Of a stretch of 64,000 bases of DNA, positions 26,305 to 36,985 are shown piece after piece. The position numbers were made by a program, and so were the translations under genes. The notes under the pieces are model-generated. The model made no database searches and was not told the DNA's origin. It was given only the letters and a program-made list of their open reading frames with translations. Source of the DNA: Bradyrhizobium sp. MOS003 (GTDB lineage Bacteria > Pseudomonadota > Alphaproteobacteria > Rhizobiales > Xanthobacteraceae); contig NZ_PYFW01000005.1 of NCBI RefSeq assembly GCF_003020125.1, positions 124,001-188,000 of the forward strand, given 5' to 3'. The first letter of the stretch is position 1, and the number at the start of each line of letters is the position of its first letter.

Positions 26305-27252
26305 TCAGCCCCAGGGGCCGCGTGAAGGACCACGCGAGGACGAGCGTCCCCAGGGGCTGCGCGGCGGATAGTTCTCGTTGGCGCCGAGTGACGGCGCCGC
26401 CCGCGCGCCCAGCTCCGCCGCAAGCTGCTGAAGCGCCGCGATGCGGTTCTGCGTCGAGGGATGGGTGGCGAACAGATTGTCGACGCCATGGCCCGACAGC
26501 GGATTGATGATGAACATGTGCGCCGTCGCGGGGTTTCGCTCGGCCTCGGTATTCGTCACCTGATGCGCGGCCCCCTCGATCTTGACCAGCGCGGAAGCCA
26601 GCCACATCGGCTGCCCGGCAATGCGCGCACCGAGATTGTCTGCCGCATATTCGCGGGTGCGGCTGATCGCCATCTGCACCAGCATGGCGCCGAGCGGAGC
26701 GAGGATCATCATCAGGATCGAGCCGACGATGCCGAGACCATTGTTGTTCTCGCGATTGCCGCCGAAGAACATGCCGAATTGCGCCAGCATCGAGATCGCG
26801 CCGGCGATGGTCGCAGTGATCGTCATCAGCAGCGTGTCGTGATTCTTGATATGGGCGAGTTCGTGCGCGATCACGCCGGCGAGCTCCTCGCGGCTGAGCT
26901 GGCGCATCAGGCCAGTGGTGACGGCCACCGCGGCATTTTGCGGGTTTCGTCCGGTCGCGAACGCGTTCGGCTGTGCCTCGTCCATCAGGAACACACGCGG
27001 CATCGGCAAGCCCGCCCGGCCCGCGAGTTCCGCGACCAGCCCGACCAGCTCCGGCGCGGTCGAACGATCGACCTCATGGGCGCCGTACATCGAGAGCACC
27101 ATGCGGTCGGAGTTCCAGTAGGTGAAAAGATTGGTCGCCGCGGCAATGACGAGTGCGATCATGGCACCGGAGGCGCCGCCGATCAGATAGCCGACGCCCA
27201 TAAACAGGGCGGTGAGGCCTGCGAGCAGCATTGCGGTACGAAAATAGTTCAT
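26305..27252 (-). CDS. htpX: Zinc metalloprotease HtpX
   Basis: 315 residues. Two N-terminal membrane helices (about 5-22 and 25-45), then H130-E-L-A-H134 as the zinc motif, two further helices (about 143-162 and 174-200) and the SRTREYAADN segment supplying the third ligand. HtpX degrades misfolded inner-membrane proteins on the cytoplasmic side together with FtsH. The C-terminal Pro/Ser/Arg/Gly tail (about 285-315) is longer than in E. coli (293 residues). A heat-shock type promoter candidate lies just upstream. Confidence 0.95.
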   Translation of the reverse strand: MNYFRTAMLLAGLTALFMGVGYLIGGASGAMIALVIAAATNLFTYWNSDRMVLSMYGAHEVDRSTAPELVGLVAELAGRAGLPMPRVFLMDEAQPNAFATGRNPQNAAVAVTTGLMRQLSREELAGVIAHELAHIKNHDTLLMTITATIAGAISMLAQFGMFFGGNRENNNGLGIVGSILMMILAPLGAMLVQMAISRTREYAADNLGARIAGQPMWLASALVKIEGAAHQVTNTEAERNPATAHMFIINPLSGHGVDNLFATHPSTQNRIAALQQLAAELGARAAPSLGANENYPPRSPWGRSSSRGPSRGPWG

Positions 27253-27309
27253 GGCCGTCTCCTGGACCGGCCGCAGCAGGCTGGAAGCGCCAGCAGGCCG
27301 GCAGTCATG

Positions 27310-27339
27310 AGGTAGGGATGACCCTGCCCCAGCTGCAAG
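27310..27339 (-). promoter_or_regulatory. RpoH-type promoter candidate for htpX
   Basis: Reading the minus strand: CTTGCAG (27339-27333), 15 bases, then CCCTACCT (27317-27310), about 58 bases before the ATG. A better -35 copy, CTTGAAA, is at 27347-27341 but then the spacing is too long. The match to the CTTGAAA/CCCAT-type consensus is partial. Confidence 0.3.
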
Positions 27340-27438
27340 GTTTCAAGGTGCGTCGCGGAGCCGCGGCACTGGTTTGCGCACCGTACTTCCATTAAACTTC
27401 GGTCAGAATCCAAGCGTCCCCTCCCCGCCGGAAACTTC

Positions 27439-28740
27439 ATGCTCCAGACCCGACTTGCGATCGCGGCCGTTGCTTTCGCTGCGCTGTGCGCTCCCGCCTC
27501 TGCCCAGCTCATGCCGCCCCCCGCCAAGCCCGCTGCCCCCAAGGCAACCGCGCCCTCCCCCCGCGCCGCCTCATGCCACAATGGCGCGAGCTTCGATCGC
27601 TTCCTGGCCGATGTGAAGCAACAGGCTGTGGCCGCCGGCGTGTCGCAGCGGACGATCGCGGAGGCTTCGCCCTATCTCGTCTACGACCAGGGCATCGTCA
27701 ACCGCGACCGCGGCCAGCGTGTGTTCGGCCAGCTCTTCACCGAATTCGCCGGCCGCATGGCGGCGCCCTATCGCATGCAGAATGGGCAGCAGCACATCAA
27801 GCAATACGCCGCCGCATTCTCGCGCGCGGAAAAGGAATATGGTGTGCCGCCGGCGGTGATCGCCGCGTTCTGGGGGCTGGAGAGCGACTTCGGCGCCAAC
27901 ATGGGCAATCTGCCGACGCTGAAATCGCTGGTGTCGCTCGCCTATGACTGCCGCCGCTCGGAGATGTTCGTGGGCGAGACCATCGCAGCGCTGAAGATCA
28001 TCGACCGCGGCGATCTACATCCCGACGAGATGATCGGCTCCTGGGCCGGCGAGCTCGGCCAGACCCAGTTCCTGCCCGTGCATTACGTCAACTACGCCGT
28101 CGACTACGACGGCGACGGACGGCGCGACCTGTTGCGCTCGCCGGCCGACGTGATCGGCTCGACCGCGAACTACATCGCCAACGGCCTGAAGTGGCGGCGT
28201 GGCGAGCCGTGGCTGGAAGAGATCAAGGTGCCGCAAAACTTGCCGTGGGATAAGACCGATCTCACGGTGCGAGAGCCGCGCTCGACATGGGCGCAGTTAG
28301 GGGTGACTTATCCCGACGGCCGTCCCTTGCCGAACGACAATCTCGCGGCCTCCGTGCTGCTGCCGATGGGGCGCTTTGGCCCGGCCTTCATGGCCTATGC
28401 GAATTTCGCCGCCTACACCGAGTGGAATAACTCGCTGATCTATTCGACCACGGCGGGCTATCTCGCCTCGCGCATTGCGGGCGCCGCCCCCATGCGCAAG
28501 CCGGCCCAACCGGTGGCACAACTGCCGTTCCACGAGCTCAAGGAGTTGCAGCAGCTGCTGGTGCGCGCCGGCTTCAATGTCGGCAAGGTCGACGGCGTGC
28601 TGGGCCAGCAGAGCCGCGCCGCCGTCAAGGCGATGCAGATCAAGTATGGCCTGCCGGCCGATTCGTGGCCGACCGCCGAGCTACTGGCGCGCATGCGCGG
28701 CGGCACGGCGCAGGCGCAGCCGGCGGCGGCGGTGCGGTAG
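27439..28740 (+). CDS. Lytic murein transglycosylase, MltB family, with peptidoglycan-binding domain
   Basis: 433 residues. A signal peptide (about 1-22, ending ASAQ) is followed by a Pro/Ala linker and the MltB-type domain (about 47-345), where EKEYGVPPAVIAAFWGLESD places the catalytic Glu at 148; GELGQTQFLPVHYVNYAVDYD is the second family block. A PG_binding_1 domain (about 355-425, LKELQQLLVRAGFNVGKVDG) closes the protein. It cleaves glycan strands to 1,6-anhydro-muropeptides in the periplasm. There is no lipobox Cys, so unlike E. coli MltB it is probably soluble. Confidence 0.92.
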   Translation: MLQTRLAIAAVAFAALCAPASAQLMPPPAKPAAPKATAPSPRAASCHNGASFDRFLADVKQQAVAAGVSQRTIAEASPYLVYDQGIVNRDRGQRVFGQLFTEFAGRMAAPYRMQNGQQHIKQYAAAFSRAEKEYGVPPAVIAAFWGLESDFGANMGNLPTLKSLVSLAYDCRRSEMFVGETIAALKIIDRGDLHPDEMIGSWAGELGQTQFLPVHYVNYAVDYDGDGRRDLLRSPADVIGSTANYIANGLKWRRGEPWLEEIKVPQNLPWDKTDLTVREPRSTWAQLGVTYPDGRPLPNDNLAASVLLPMGRFGPAFMAYANFAAYTEWNNSLIYSTTAGYLASRIAGAAPMRKPAQPVAQLPFHELKELQQLLVRAGFNVGKVDGVLGQQSRAAVKAMQIKYGLPADSWPTAELLARMRGGTAQAQPAAAVR

Positions 28741-28849
28741 AACTTTCACCCCTCAGAAGCCGATTCCAAGATTGTATTTTTCCATGAGGCTCCCATGTGA
28801 GTGGCTCAGGTTTTCTCCTGAGATTCCCATCCATTCCAGCGAGCATCAC

Positions 28850-29353
28850 ATGTCCTTTTACGACGCCGTCGTTCCCGCGTACCTGCAAATGCTGAACAGC
28901 CTCACCGGCCTGCTCACCAAAGCCGAGGCGCATTGCGCGGCGAAAAAGATCGACCCGAGCGTGCTGCTCGGCTCCCGCCTGTTTCCGGACATGCTGCCGC
29001 TGTCAAAGCAGATCCAGCTCGTCAGCGATTTCGCCACCAAGGGCTGTGCACGGCTGACACATAGCGAGGTGCCGTCGAATCCCGACACCGAAAAGACCTT
29101 CGAAGAGTTGAAGCAGCGGCTGGCGAAGACCATCGACTATGTGAAGTCGTTCAAGCCCGAGCAGTTCGAGGGCGCCGAGACCAAGGACGTCACCTTCCCG
29201 TCCGGCCCCGACAAGACCACCACGATGAAGGGCCAGCAATTCCTCAGCGCGTTCTCGCTGCCGAACTTCTATTTCCATGCCGCGACCGCGCACGGCATCT
29301 TGCGCCACAACGGCGTCGAGATCGGCAAGCGCGATTTCCTGGGCGCGAACTGA
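28850..29353 (+). CDS. DUF1993 domain-containing protein
   Basis: 167 residues from the ATG at 28850. Helical throughout, with FYDAVVPAYLQMLNSLTGLL at the start and LPNFYFHAATAHGILRHNGV near the end, which is the DUF1993 pattern (DinB-like four-helix bundle). The conserved His residues might bind a metal as in DinB proteins; the activity is unknown. It lies between the transglycosylase and the old yellow enzyme on the same strand, with 109 and 180 bases of space, so it may have its own promoter. Confidence 0.85.
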   Translation: MSFYDAVVPAYLQMLNSLTGLLTKAEAHCAAKKIDPSVLLGSRLFPDMLPLSKQIQLVSDFATKGCARLTHSEVPSNPDTEKTFEELKQRLAKTIDYVKSFKPEQFEGAETKDVTFPSGPDKTTTMKGQQFLSAFSLPNFYFHAATAHGILRHNGVEIGKRDFLGAN

Positions 29354-29533
29354 TTTTGGAAATCGCACGGCCGCGGCAGTCGGAATCAGCTGCCGCAGCC
29401 GGAATTGCACATGAATTATGCTACGCGGTCCCTGCCGCGTAGCTCGCCTGCACTTTCCGTATGGCTCATCTCTTGCGCTGGATGCCGCGATGCACAAGTG
29501 TTCGTGACCTCTCACCGCCTGGAAGCATTTCCC

Positions 29534-30634
29534 ATGAGCCGTTCGACCAAATTGTTTGAGACCTACAAGCTCGGCCCGATCACGCTGGCCAATCGCCTCG
29601 TAATGGCTCCGCTGACGCGCAACCGCGCCGTGCCCGGCACATTCGTGCCCGGCGCGCTTGCGGCCGACTATTACGGCCAGCGCGCCTCCGCAGGCCTCCT
29701 GATCACCGAAGCAAGCCAAGTATCTCAACAGGGCCAGGGTTACCAGGACACGCCCGGCATCTATTCCAAGGACCAGGTCGCCGGCTGGCGCAAGGTCACC
29801 GACCGCGTCCATGAGCGCGGCGGCAAGATCTACATCCAGCTCTGGCACGTCGGCCGCATCTCGCATGTCGATCTGCAGGCGGGTGGCGCAGCCCCGGTCG
29901 CGCCGAGCGCGATCCGCGCCAAGGGCAAGACCTTCGTTAACGGCGGCTTCGCCGACGTCTCCGAGCCCCGCGCGCTCGAGCTCTCCGAAATTCCTGAAAT
30001 CATCGACGATTTCAAGCGCGCCACGAAGAACGCGCTGGAGGCCGGCTTCGACGGCGTTGAGATCCATGGCGCCAACGGCTATCTGCTCGAGCAGTTCGCC
30101 AAGGATGGCACCAACAAGCGCACCGACGCCTATGGCGGCTCCATCGAAAACCGCGCGAAGCTGATGCTGGAGGTCTCCAAGGCCGTCGCGGCCGAGGCCG
30201 GCGCCGACCGCACCGGTATCCGCATATCGCCGGTGACACCGGCCAACGACATCTCGGATTCCAACCCGCAGGCGCTGTACGACCACATCGTCGATGGCCT
30301 GGCCGCGCTCAAGCTGGTCTATCTCCACGTCGTCGAGGGCGCCACGGGCGGGCCGCGCGACATCGCGCCGTTCGACTATGCGAGCTTGCGCAAGCGCTTC
30401 GCCGGCGCCTATGTCGCCAACAACGGCTATGATTTCGATCTCGCCACCAAGGTCCTCGACGCCAATGCGGCCGACCTCATCGCCTTTGGAAAGCCGTTCA
30501 TCTCCAACCCCGATCTGGTCGAGCGGCTGAAGGCGGGTGCGCCGCTGAACGACTGGGACAAGAACACGTTCTACGGCGGCGGCGCCAAAGGTTACACGGA
30601 TTACCCGACGCTGGCGGCACAGCCGGCGGAGTAA
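29534..30634 (+). CDS. Old yellow enzyme family alkene reductase (NemA-like)
   Basis: 366 residues from the ATG at 29534. FMN TIM barrel with RLVMAPLTRNRA (21-32), HVGRISH (105-111), H178-G-A-N181 as the substrate-binding His/Asn pair in VEIHGANGYLLEQF, and the phosphate-binding end YVANNGYDF. It reduces activated C=C bonds or nitro groups of electrophiles with NAD(P)H. An in-frame extension to 29405 exists but is Cys/Ser-rich and unrelated to the family. The gene ends 20 bases before the class A repeat. Confidence 0.93.
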   Translation: MSRSTKLFETYKLGPITLANRLVMAPLTRNRAVPGTFVPGALAADYYGQRASAGLLITEASQVSQQGQGYQDTPGIYSKDQVAGWRKVTDRVHERGGKIYIQLWHVGRISHVDLQAGGAAPVAPSAIRAKGKTFVNGGFADVSEPRALELSEIPEIIDDFKRATKNALEAGFDGVEIHGANGYLLEQFAKDGTNKRTDAYGGSIENRAKLMLEVSKAVAAEAGADRTGIRISPVTPANDISDSNPQALYDHIVDGLAALKLVYLHVVEGATGGPRDIAPFDYASLRKRFAGAYVANNGYDFDLATKVLDANAADLIAFGKPFISNPDLVERLKAGAPLNDWDKNTFYGGGAKGYTDYPTLAAQPAE

Positions 30635-30654
30635 GCCTGCGCTGCTTCATCCTC

Positions 30655-30742
30655 CATCATTGCGAGGAGCGAAGCGACGAAGCAATCCAGATTGCCTCTG
30701 CGGAAAGACTCTGGATTGCTTCGCTTCGCTCGCAATGACGAT
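30655..30742. repeat. Dispersed palindromic repeat, class A, copy 3 (best preserved)
   Basis: Near-perfect inverted repeat: CATCATTGCGAGGAGCGAAG onward on the left and the complement, ending CTCGCAATGACGATG, on the right, around GCCTCTGCGGAAAGA. Lies between the convergent old yellow enzyme and glpV genes. Confidence 0.88.
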
Positions 30743-30773
30743 GTGGCGGCAGTTGTCCTCCAACGAAAGAAAA

Positions 30774-30798
30774 AAGGCCGGGATCGCTCCCGGCCTTT
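30774..30798 (-). terminator. Terminator of the glp operon
   Basis: AAAGGCCGGGA-TCGC-TCCCGGCCTTT hairpin, 25 bases past the glpV stop. On the minus strand it runs into an unbroken seven-T tract, so it ends the glp transcript; the + strand side is weaker. Confidence 0.9.
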
Positions 30799-30823
30799 CG
30801 CATTTTATGGCCTTAAGCGCCGT

Positions 30824-32620
30824 CTACTTCGCTTCCGCCCGCTTCGGGGGCTGGGCCGGCCACGACTTGATCAGGGTGTCGTAATCGACCGTCTCGCCCT
30901 TCGGCTTCTCGTTGGCGAGCTTGCGCTGGGGCGCGATGGTGCCGTCCTTCTCGGCCTTCGCGTACCAGTATTCCGGCTTCTCCTTCTTGTGGAGCTTCGG
31001 GCCGCAGGCGCCCTGAACGTTGGACTTCTCCAGGCGCTCCATGACGGAGTCCTGAGCGGCCGCAAGAGCATCCATCGCGGCCTGCGGCGTCTTCGCACCG
31101 GACGACGCATCGCCGATGTTCTGCCACCACAGCTGCGCGAGCTTCGGATAGTCGGGCACGTTGTTGCCGGTCGGGGTCCACTGCACGCGCGCGGGCGAGC
31201 GGTAGAACTCGATCAAGCCGCCGAGCTTCGGAGCGCGCTCGGTGAACGACTTGTCCCAGATGTCGGATTCACGGATGAAGGTGAGACCGACATGGCTCTT
31301 CTTCAGGCTCACCGATTTGGAGACGATGAACTGCAGATAGAGCCAGGCCGCCTTGCGGCGGTCAGCCGGGGTCGACTTCAAGAGCGTGAGCGAGCCGGCG
31401 TCCTGGTAGCCGAGCTTCATGCCTTCCTTCCAGTACGCGCCGTGCGGCGACGGAGCCATACGCCATTTCGGCGTACCGTCCGCGTTCATCACGGCGATGC
31501 CCGGCTTAACCATGTCGGCGGTGAAGGCGGTGTACCAGAACATCTGCTGGGCGATATTGCCCTGCGCCGGCACCGGACCCGACTCGGAGAAGGTCATGCC
31601 CTGGGCCTGCGGCGGAGCGTACTTCTTCATCCACTCGAGGTACTTGGTGATCGAGTAGACCGCGGCCGGACCATTGGTGTCGCCACCACGCTCTACCGAG
31701 GAGCCGACCGGACGGCAGCCTTCCATGCGGATGCCCCACTCGTCGACCGGCAGACCGTTCGGAATGCCCTTGTCGCCGTTGCCGGCCATCGACAGCCAGG
31801 CGTCGGTGAAGCGCCATCCGAGCGAGGGGTCTTTCTTGCCATAGTCCATATGGCCGTAGACCTTGACGCCGTTGATCTCCTTGATGTCGTTGGTGAAGAA
31901 CTCGGCGATGTCCTCATAGGCCGACCAGTTCACGGGCACGCCGAGCTCATAGCCATACTTGGCCTTGAACTTGGCCTTGTAGTCGGGGTTGGTGAACCAG
32001 TCGTAGCGGAACCAATAAAGGTTCGCGAACTGCTGGTCCGGCAACTGATAGAGCTTGCCGTCCGGCGCGGTGCCGAACGACTTGCCGATGAAGTCGTTGA
32101 CGTCCAGCATGGGGTCGGTGACGTCCTTGCCCTCGCCGGTCATGTAGTCCGACAGCGCGACGGTCTGGCCGTAGCGGAAGTGCGTGCCGATCAGGTCGCT
32201 ATCGTTGATCCAGCCGTCATAGACGTTCTTGCCCGACTGCATCTGGGTCTGCAGCTTCTCGACGACGTCACCTTCCTGGATGAGGTCGTGCTTGAGCTTG
32301 ACCCCGGTGAGTTCGGAGAACGCTTTCGCCAGCGTCTGCGCCTCGTATTCGTGGGTCGTGATCGTCTCGGAGACGACGTTGATCTCCATGCCCTTGAACG
32401 GTTCGGCAGCCTTGGCGAACCACTCCAGTTCCTTCTTCTGGTCTTCCTTCGACAGCGTCGAGGGTTGGAATTCCGCAATCCACTTCTGGATCGCGGCGTC
32501 GTCGGCGGCGCGGACCGGCGCCGAGACGGCGAACGACACCGCAATAAGCGCGGCGGCGCTGGACATGGTCAGCAAGTTATTCTTGATCAATGGACGTTCC
32601 CTTCTCCTAAACTGTCGCAT
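30824..32620 (-). CDS. glpV: Glycerol ABC transporter, periplasmic substrate-binding protein
   Basis: 598 residues from the ATG at 32620, which has a strong GGAGGA 7 bases upstream. A signal peptide (about 14-36, ending APVRA) precedes a type I extracellular solute-binding fold; it is longer than usual sugar-binding proteins. It binds the ligand in the periplasm for the GlpPQ-ST membrane complex. The assignment rests on its place as last gene of the rhizobial order glpD-S-T-P-Q-U-V, in which the system takes up glycerol. In-frame codons upstream to 32806 lack family similarity and overlap the glpU end. Confidence 0.88.
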   Translation of the reverse strand: MRQFRRRERPLIKNNLLTMSSAAALIAVSFAVSAPVRAADDAAIQKWIAEFQPSTLSKEDQKKELEWFAKAAEPFKGMEINVVSETITTHEYEAQTLAKAFSELTGVKLKHDLIQEGDVVEKLQTQMQSGKNVYDGWINDSDLIGTHFRYGQTVALSDYMTGEGKDVTDPMLDVNDFIGKSFGTAPDGKLYQLPDQQFANLYWFRYDWFTNPDYKAKFKAKYGYELGVPVNWSAYEDIAEFFTNDIKEINGVKVYGHMDYGKKDPSLGWRFTDAWLSMAGNGDKGIPNGLPVDEWGIRMEGCRPVGSSVERGGDTNGPAAVYSITKYLEWMKKYAPPQAQGMTFSESGPVPAQGNIAQQMFWYTAFTADMVKPGIAVMNADGTPKWRMAPSPHGAYWKEGMKLGYQDAGSLTLLKSTPADRRKAAWLYLQFIVSKSVSLKKSHVGLTFIRESDIWDKSFTERAPKLGGLIEFYRSPARVQWTPTGNNVPDYPKLAQLWWQNIGDASSGAKTPQAAMDALAAAQDSVMERLEKSNVQGACGPKLHKKEKPEYWYAKAEKDGTIAPQRKLANEKPKGETVDYDTLIKSWPAQPPKRAEAK

Positions 32621-32696
32621 GTTGTTCCTCCGTTGCAGCGACAAACTTTTATACAGACCCGGATTTCCCCCGGGTCTGGCCGTTCCTTCGCGAGCG

Positions 32697-33026
32697 TCAG
32701 ACCGTGCGGAAAATGAGCACGGCCGTGGCCAGCGAAATCCCTGATGCGAGCCACAGGCTCGAAATCTCAAAACCTTCCTCGCCAATCGGCAGCGTAGCGA
32801 CCGCATCGGTGCCGACGAGGCCGATCCAGAGCAGATGAATCACGGCCGCCGTGATCAGCGAGATGAACAGGCGGTCGCCGCGCGTGGTGGGGATGCGCAG
32901 CACACCGACGCGCTCGGCTTCGGGATAGACCGCGGCAAGGTAAGTCATGGCCGCGAGCGTGCAGGCGAGCGCGGCGAAGAAGATCGCCGTCGGCAGCGTC
33001 CAGGCCATCCATGCGATCGATTCCAT
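32697..33026 (-). CDS. glpU: GlpU, small membrane protein of the glycerol transporter (DUF2160)
   Basis: 109 residues from the ATG at 33026 (GGGAGG 5 bases before it). Three hydrophobic segments (about 8-30, 45-66 and 82-105), with the Pro-Glu-Ala-Glu-Arg stretch between the first two. This is the DUF2160 family, always found between glpQ and glpV in this operon type. Its role in glycerol uptake is not understood; a small accessory subunit of the permease is the usual view. It lies 13 bases after the glpQ stop. Confidence 0.88.
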   Translation of the reverse strand: MESIAWMAWTLPTAIFFAALACTLAAMTYLAAVYPEAERVGVLRIPTTRGDRLFISLITAAVIHLLWIGLVGTDAVATLPIGEEGFEISSLWLASGISLATAVLIFRTV

Positions 33027-33039
33027 GAGAGCCTCCCTT

Positions 33040-33845
33040 TCAGACGCGACCGAGCGCGAAACCGCTCGCAATGTAATTGCGGACGAACCAGATCACGAGC
33101 GCGCCCGGAATGATGGTGAGCACGCCGGCGGCAGCCAACAGGCCCCAGTCCATGCCGGCCGCCGACACCGTGCGCGTCATGATCGCGGCGATCGGCTTGG
33201 CCGACACCGAAGTCAGCGTGCGCGCGAGCAGCAACTCGACCCACGAGAACATGAAGCAGAAGAAGGCGGCAACGCCGATGCCGCTCGCGATCAGCGGCAC
33301 CAGGATCTTGATGAAGAAGCGCGGAAACGAATAACCATCGAGGAAGGCGGTCTCGTCGATCTCGCGCGGTACACCGGAGACGAAGCCTTCGAGAATCCAC
33401 ACCGCCAAGGGCACGTTGAAGATGCAATGCGCGAGCGCCACCGCCCAGGGCGTATCGAACAGCCCGATCGCCGAATAGAGGTTGAAGAACGGCAGCGCAT
33501 AGACCGCCGCCGGCGCCATGCGGTTCGACAACAGCCAGAAGAACAGGTGCTTGTCGCCAAGGAAGCGGTACCGCGAGAACGCGTAAGCCGCCGGCAGCGC
33601 CACCGAGATCGAGATGATGGTGTTGAGAACGACGTATTCCAGCGAGTTGATGTAGCCGGAATACCAGCTCTCGTCGGTGAAGATGCGCTTGTAATGCTGC
33701 AGCGTCGGCGTGTGTGGCCACAGCGTCATCGACGAGACGATCTCGGCGTTGGTCTTGAAGCTCATGTTGACGAGCCAGTAGATCGGCAACAGCAGGAAGA
33801 TCAGGAACAGCGCCATGATGAGGCGGCGGCCGGGAATCGAGTGCA

Positions 33846-33846
<1 letters not shown>
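33040..33846 (-). CDS. glpQ: Glycerol ABC transporter permease GlpQ
   Basis: 268 residues from the ATG at 33846; a GTG one codon upstream is possible but AGGAAGGAG sits 7 bases before the ATG. Six membrane helices of the carbohydrate-type permease, with the EAA loop FVSGVPREIDETAFLDGYSF (about 173-192) that docks on the ATPases. The start overlaps the glpP stop, giving translational coupling. It pairs with GlpP as the second transmembrane subunit. Confidence 0.92.
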
Positions 33847-34747
<901 letters not shown>

Positions 34748-34748
<1 letters not shown>

Positions 34749-35833
34749 CAGGCGGTTCCCTCCACCAGAAGGCTGTCGGCATAGACGTGGACGTACGACG
34801 GATCGAATTTCAGCCCGGCCGCGCCGTCCGGGCTGGTGAAGCCGGCCGGCGCACGCGCGGCGAGTTTTGCATCGCCGAGACGCGCACGCGCAAAACGGAT
34901 GCGGCCGAGATCGTCGATGCGCTCGATCTTCGCCGTAAGCAGACCGGGCGCAGGCGCGACGACCTCGACGAATTCGGGGCGCACGCCGATCTCGACCTTC
35001 GCGCCCGCCGGCAGAGCGTCATAGCTGCGGTTCAGCGCGATGACGTGGCCGCCGATCCTGGCCTCGCGGCCCCTGACCTCGGCCGGAATGATGTTCATGC
35101 CGGGCGAGCCGATGAAATAGCCGACGAAGGTGTGCGCCGGCTTGTCGAACAGCTCGGCCGGCGTGCCGCTCTGCACCACGCGGCCGTCATGCATGACGAC
35201 GACCGTGTCGGCGAAGGTCAGCGCCTCAGTCTGGTCGTGGGTGACGTAGATCATCGTCAGGTCGAGCTCGCGATGCAGGGCCTTCAGCTTGGAGCGCAGC
35301 TGCCATTTCAGTTCGGGATCGATCACGGTCAGCGGCTCGTCGAACAGCACGGCGGCGACGTCGGAGCGGACGAGACCACGGCCGAGCGAGATCTTCTGCT
35401 TGGCGTCGGCCGTGAGCCGCGTCGCCTTGCGGTTCAGATAGGGTTCGAGGTCGAGCAGGCGGCCGATCTCGGCGACGCGCTTGTCGATCTCGGCCTTCGG
35501 CACGCCGCGGTTCTTCAGCGGAAACGCCAGGTTCTGCCCCACCGTCATGGTGTCGTAGATCACCGGGAATTGGAACACCTGGGCGATGTTGCGCTTCTGG
35601 GTTGACAGCGGTGTGATGTCCTCGCCGTCGAACAGGATTTTCCCCCGCGACGGCGTGATGATGCCGGAGATGACGTTCAAGAGCGTGGTCTTGCCGCAGC
35701 CTGACGGCCCCAGCAGCGCGTAGGCGCCGCCCTGCCGCCAGGTCATGGTCACCGGCTTCAGCGCAAAGCTCTCCTGCGGCGAGTCGTTGCCGCCGTAGGA
35801 GTGGGCGAGATCGACGAGGTCAATGCGGGCCAT
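34748..35833 (-). CDS. glpT: Glycerol ABC transporter ATPase GlpT, degenerate signature motif
   Basis: 361 residues. Walker A is GPSGCGKTT (42-50), Q-loop QVFQFP, Walker B VLFDEP with D165/E166 and the switch His at 199 in YVTHDQTEA. Where LSGGQ should stand the protein has LTADAKQ (140-146), so its signature motif is degenerate. The C-terminal TOBE-like region runs from about 235. With GlpS it forms a heterodimer. The name is that used for the rhizobial glycerol operon and must not be confused with the enterobacterial GlpT antiporter. It starts 12 bases after glpS. Confidence 0.9.
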
Positions 35834-35845
35834 GTCGCATCTCCC

Positions 35846-36985
35846 TCACGAGCTTTTATTGGTTGACGCGTTTTCTTCACGCGAACCGCTACGCGCTTCG
35901 CTTGAAAACGCTATGCTTGGAGCCGCGACCAGACGGTCGGCGGCATCGAAGACGAAAACGTCGTTGGGATCGAGCACGGCGTCGAGCATCTGGCCGGGCT
36001 CGAACTCGTGCACGCCGTGCAGCACCGCCACCCAATTCGATCCGTCGCGGGTCAGATGCACGAAGCTCTCCGAACCGGTGATCTCGGTCACCGTGACCGT
36101 GGCATGGAAGGCGTGCCGGTCGGTCTCGCCATTGGCGAGCGCGAGCTGATGGGCGCGAAAGCCGACGCGATAGGCGCCGTCGGCCAGCGATGAATAGAGG
36201 CCGGACGCCGGTGCGGCGATGCCTCCCGCATATTGCACGGAGTCGTTTTTCTTCTCGATACCGACGAGGTTGAGCGGCGGATCAGAAAACACCTGCGCGA
36301 CGCGCAGCGTCTGCGGCCGGCGATAGACCTTGGGCGTCTCGCCGATCTGCAGCGCCTGGCCCTCCCACATGCAGACCGTGTTCCCCCCCAGAAGCAGCGC
36401 TTCGGTCGGCTCGGTTGTGGCATAGACGAAAATCGCGCCGGACGCTTCGAAGATGCGCGGCAGCTCGGTGCGCAGCTCCTCGCGCAGCTTGTAGTCGAGA
36501 TTGGCGAGCGGCTCGTCGAGCAGCACGAGGTCGGCGCCCTTCACCAACGCGCGCGCCATCGCGGTGCGCTGCTGCTGGCCGCCGGAGAGCTGAAGCGGCG
36601 TTCTCTTAAGGAACGGCTCGAGTCGCAGCAGCCTTGCGGCCTCCGCCACGCGCGTCTCGATCTCGTCACGCGGCTTGCCCTGCACGCGCAGCGGCGATGC
36701 AATGTTCTCATAGACCGTCAGCGAGGGATAATTGATGAACTGCTGATAGACCATCGCGACCGAACGCTTGCGCACGTCGACGCCGGTGACGTCCTTGCCG
36801 TTCACCAGCACCTTGCCCGATGTCGGCTTGTCGAGCCCGGCGAGCAGCCGCATGATCGAGGTCTTGCCCGACAGCGTCGGCCCGAGCAGCACGTTGAGCG
36901 TGCCGCTCTCGAGCGTCAGCGAGACGTCGCGGATGTGCTGGACACCGTCGACGGTCCGGGTCACGTGATCGAGTGTCACGGTCAT
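35846..36985 (-). CDS. glpS: Glycerol ABC transporter ATPase GlpS, missing switch histidine
   Basis: 379 residues. Walker A is GPTLSGKT (35-42), signature LSGGQQQR (133-140) is canonical and Walker B is LVLLDEP with D157/E158. The H-loop is VYATTEPTEA: the position of the switch His is T191. So GlpS has a good signature but no catalytic His, the mirror image of GlpT. TOBE-like C-terminal region from about 285. The ATG overlaps the glpD stop (ATGA), which ties expression of the dehydrogenase to the transporter. Confidence 0.9.
   Translation of the reverse strand: MTVTLDHVTRTVDGVQHIRDVSLTLESGTLNVLLGPTLSGKTSIMRLLAGLDKPTSGKVLVNGKDVTGVDVRKRSVAMVYQQFINYPSLTVYENIASPLRVQGKPRDEIETRVAEAARLLRLEPFLKRTPLQLSGGQQQRTAMARALVKGADLVLLDEPLANLDYKLREELRTELPRIFEASGAIFVYATTEPTEALLLGGNTVCMWEGQALQIGETPKVYRRPQTLRVAQVFSDPPLNLVGIEKKNDSVQYAGGIAAPASGLYSSLADGAYRVGFRAHQLALANGETDRHAFHATVTVTEITGSESFVHLTRDGSNWVAVLHGVHEFEPGQMLDAVLDPNDVFVFDAADRLVAAPSIAFSSEARSGSREENASTNKSS

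Noticed and set aside
30692..32716. 674-codon open frame on the + strand opposite glpV
   Set aside because: It is the antisense of a well-supported binding-protein gene, has Arg/Gly/Asp/Val-rich shadow composition, no SD and no recognisable domain. Similar long antisense frames lie opposite the BatA-DUF4159 gene (6470-8485), aceA (20157-21899) and glpD (37264-38631).
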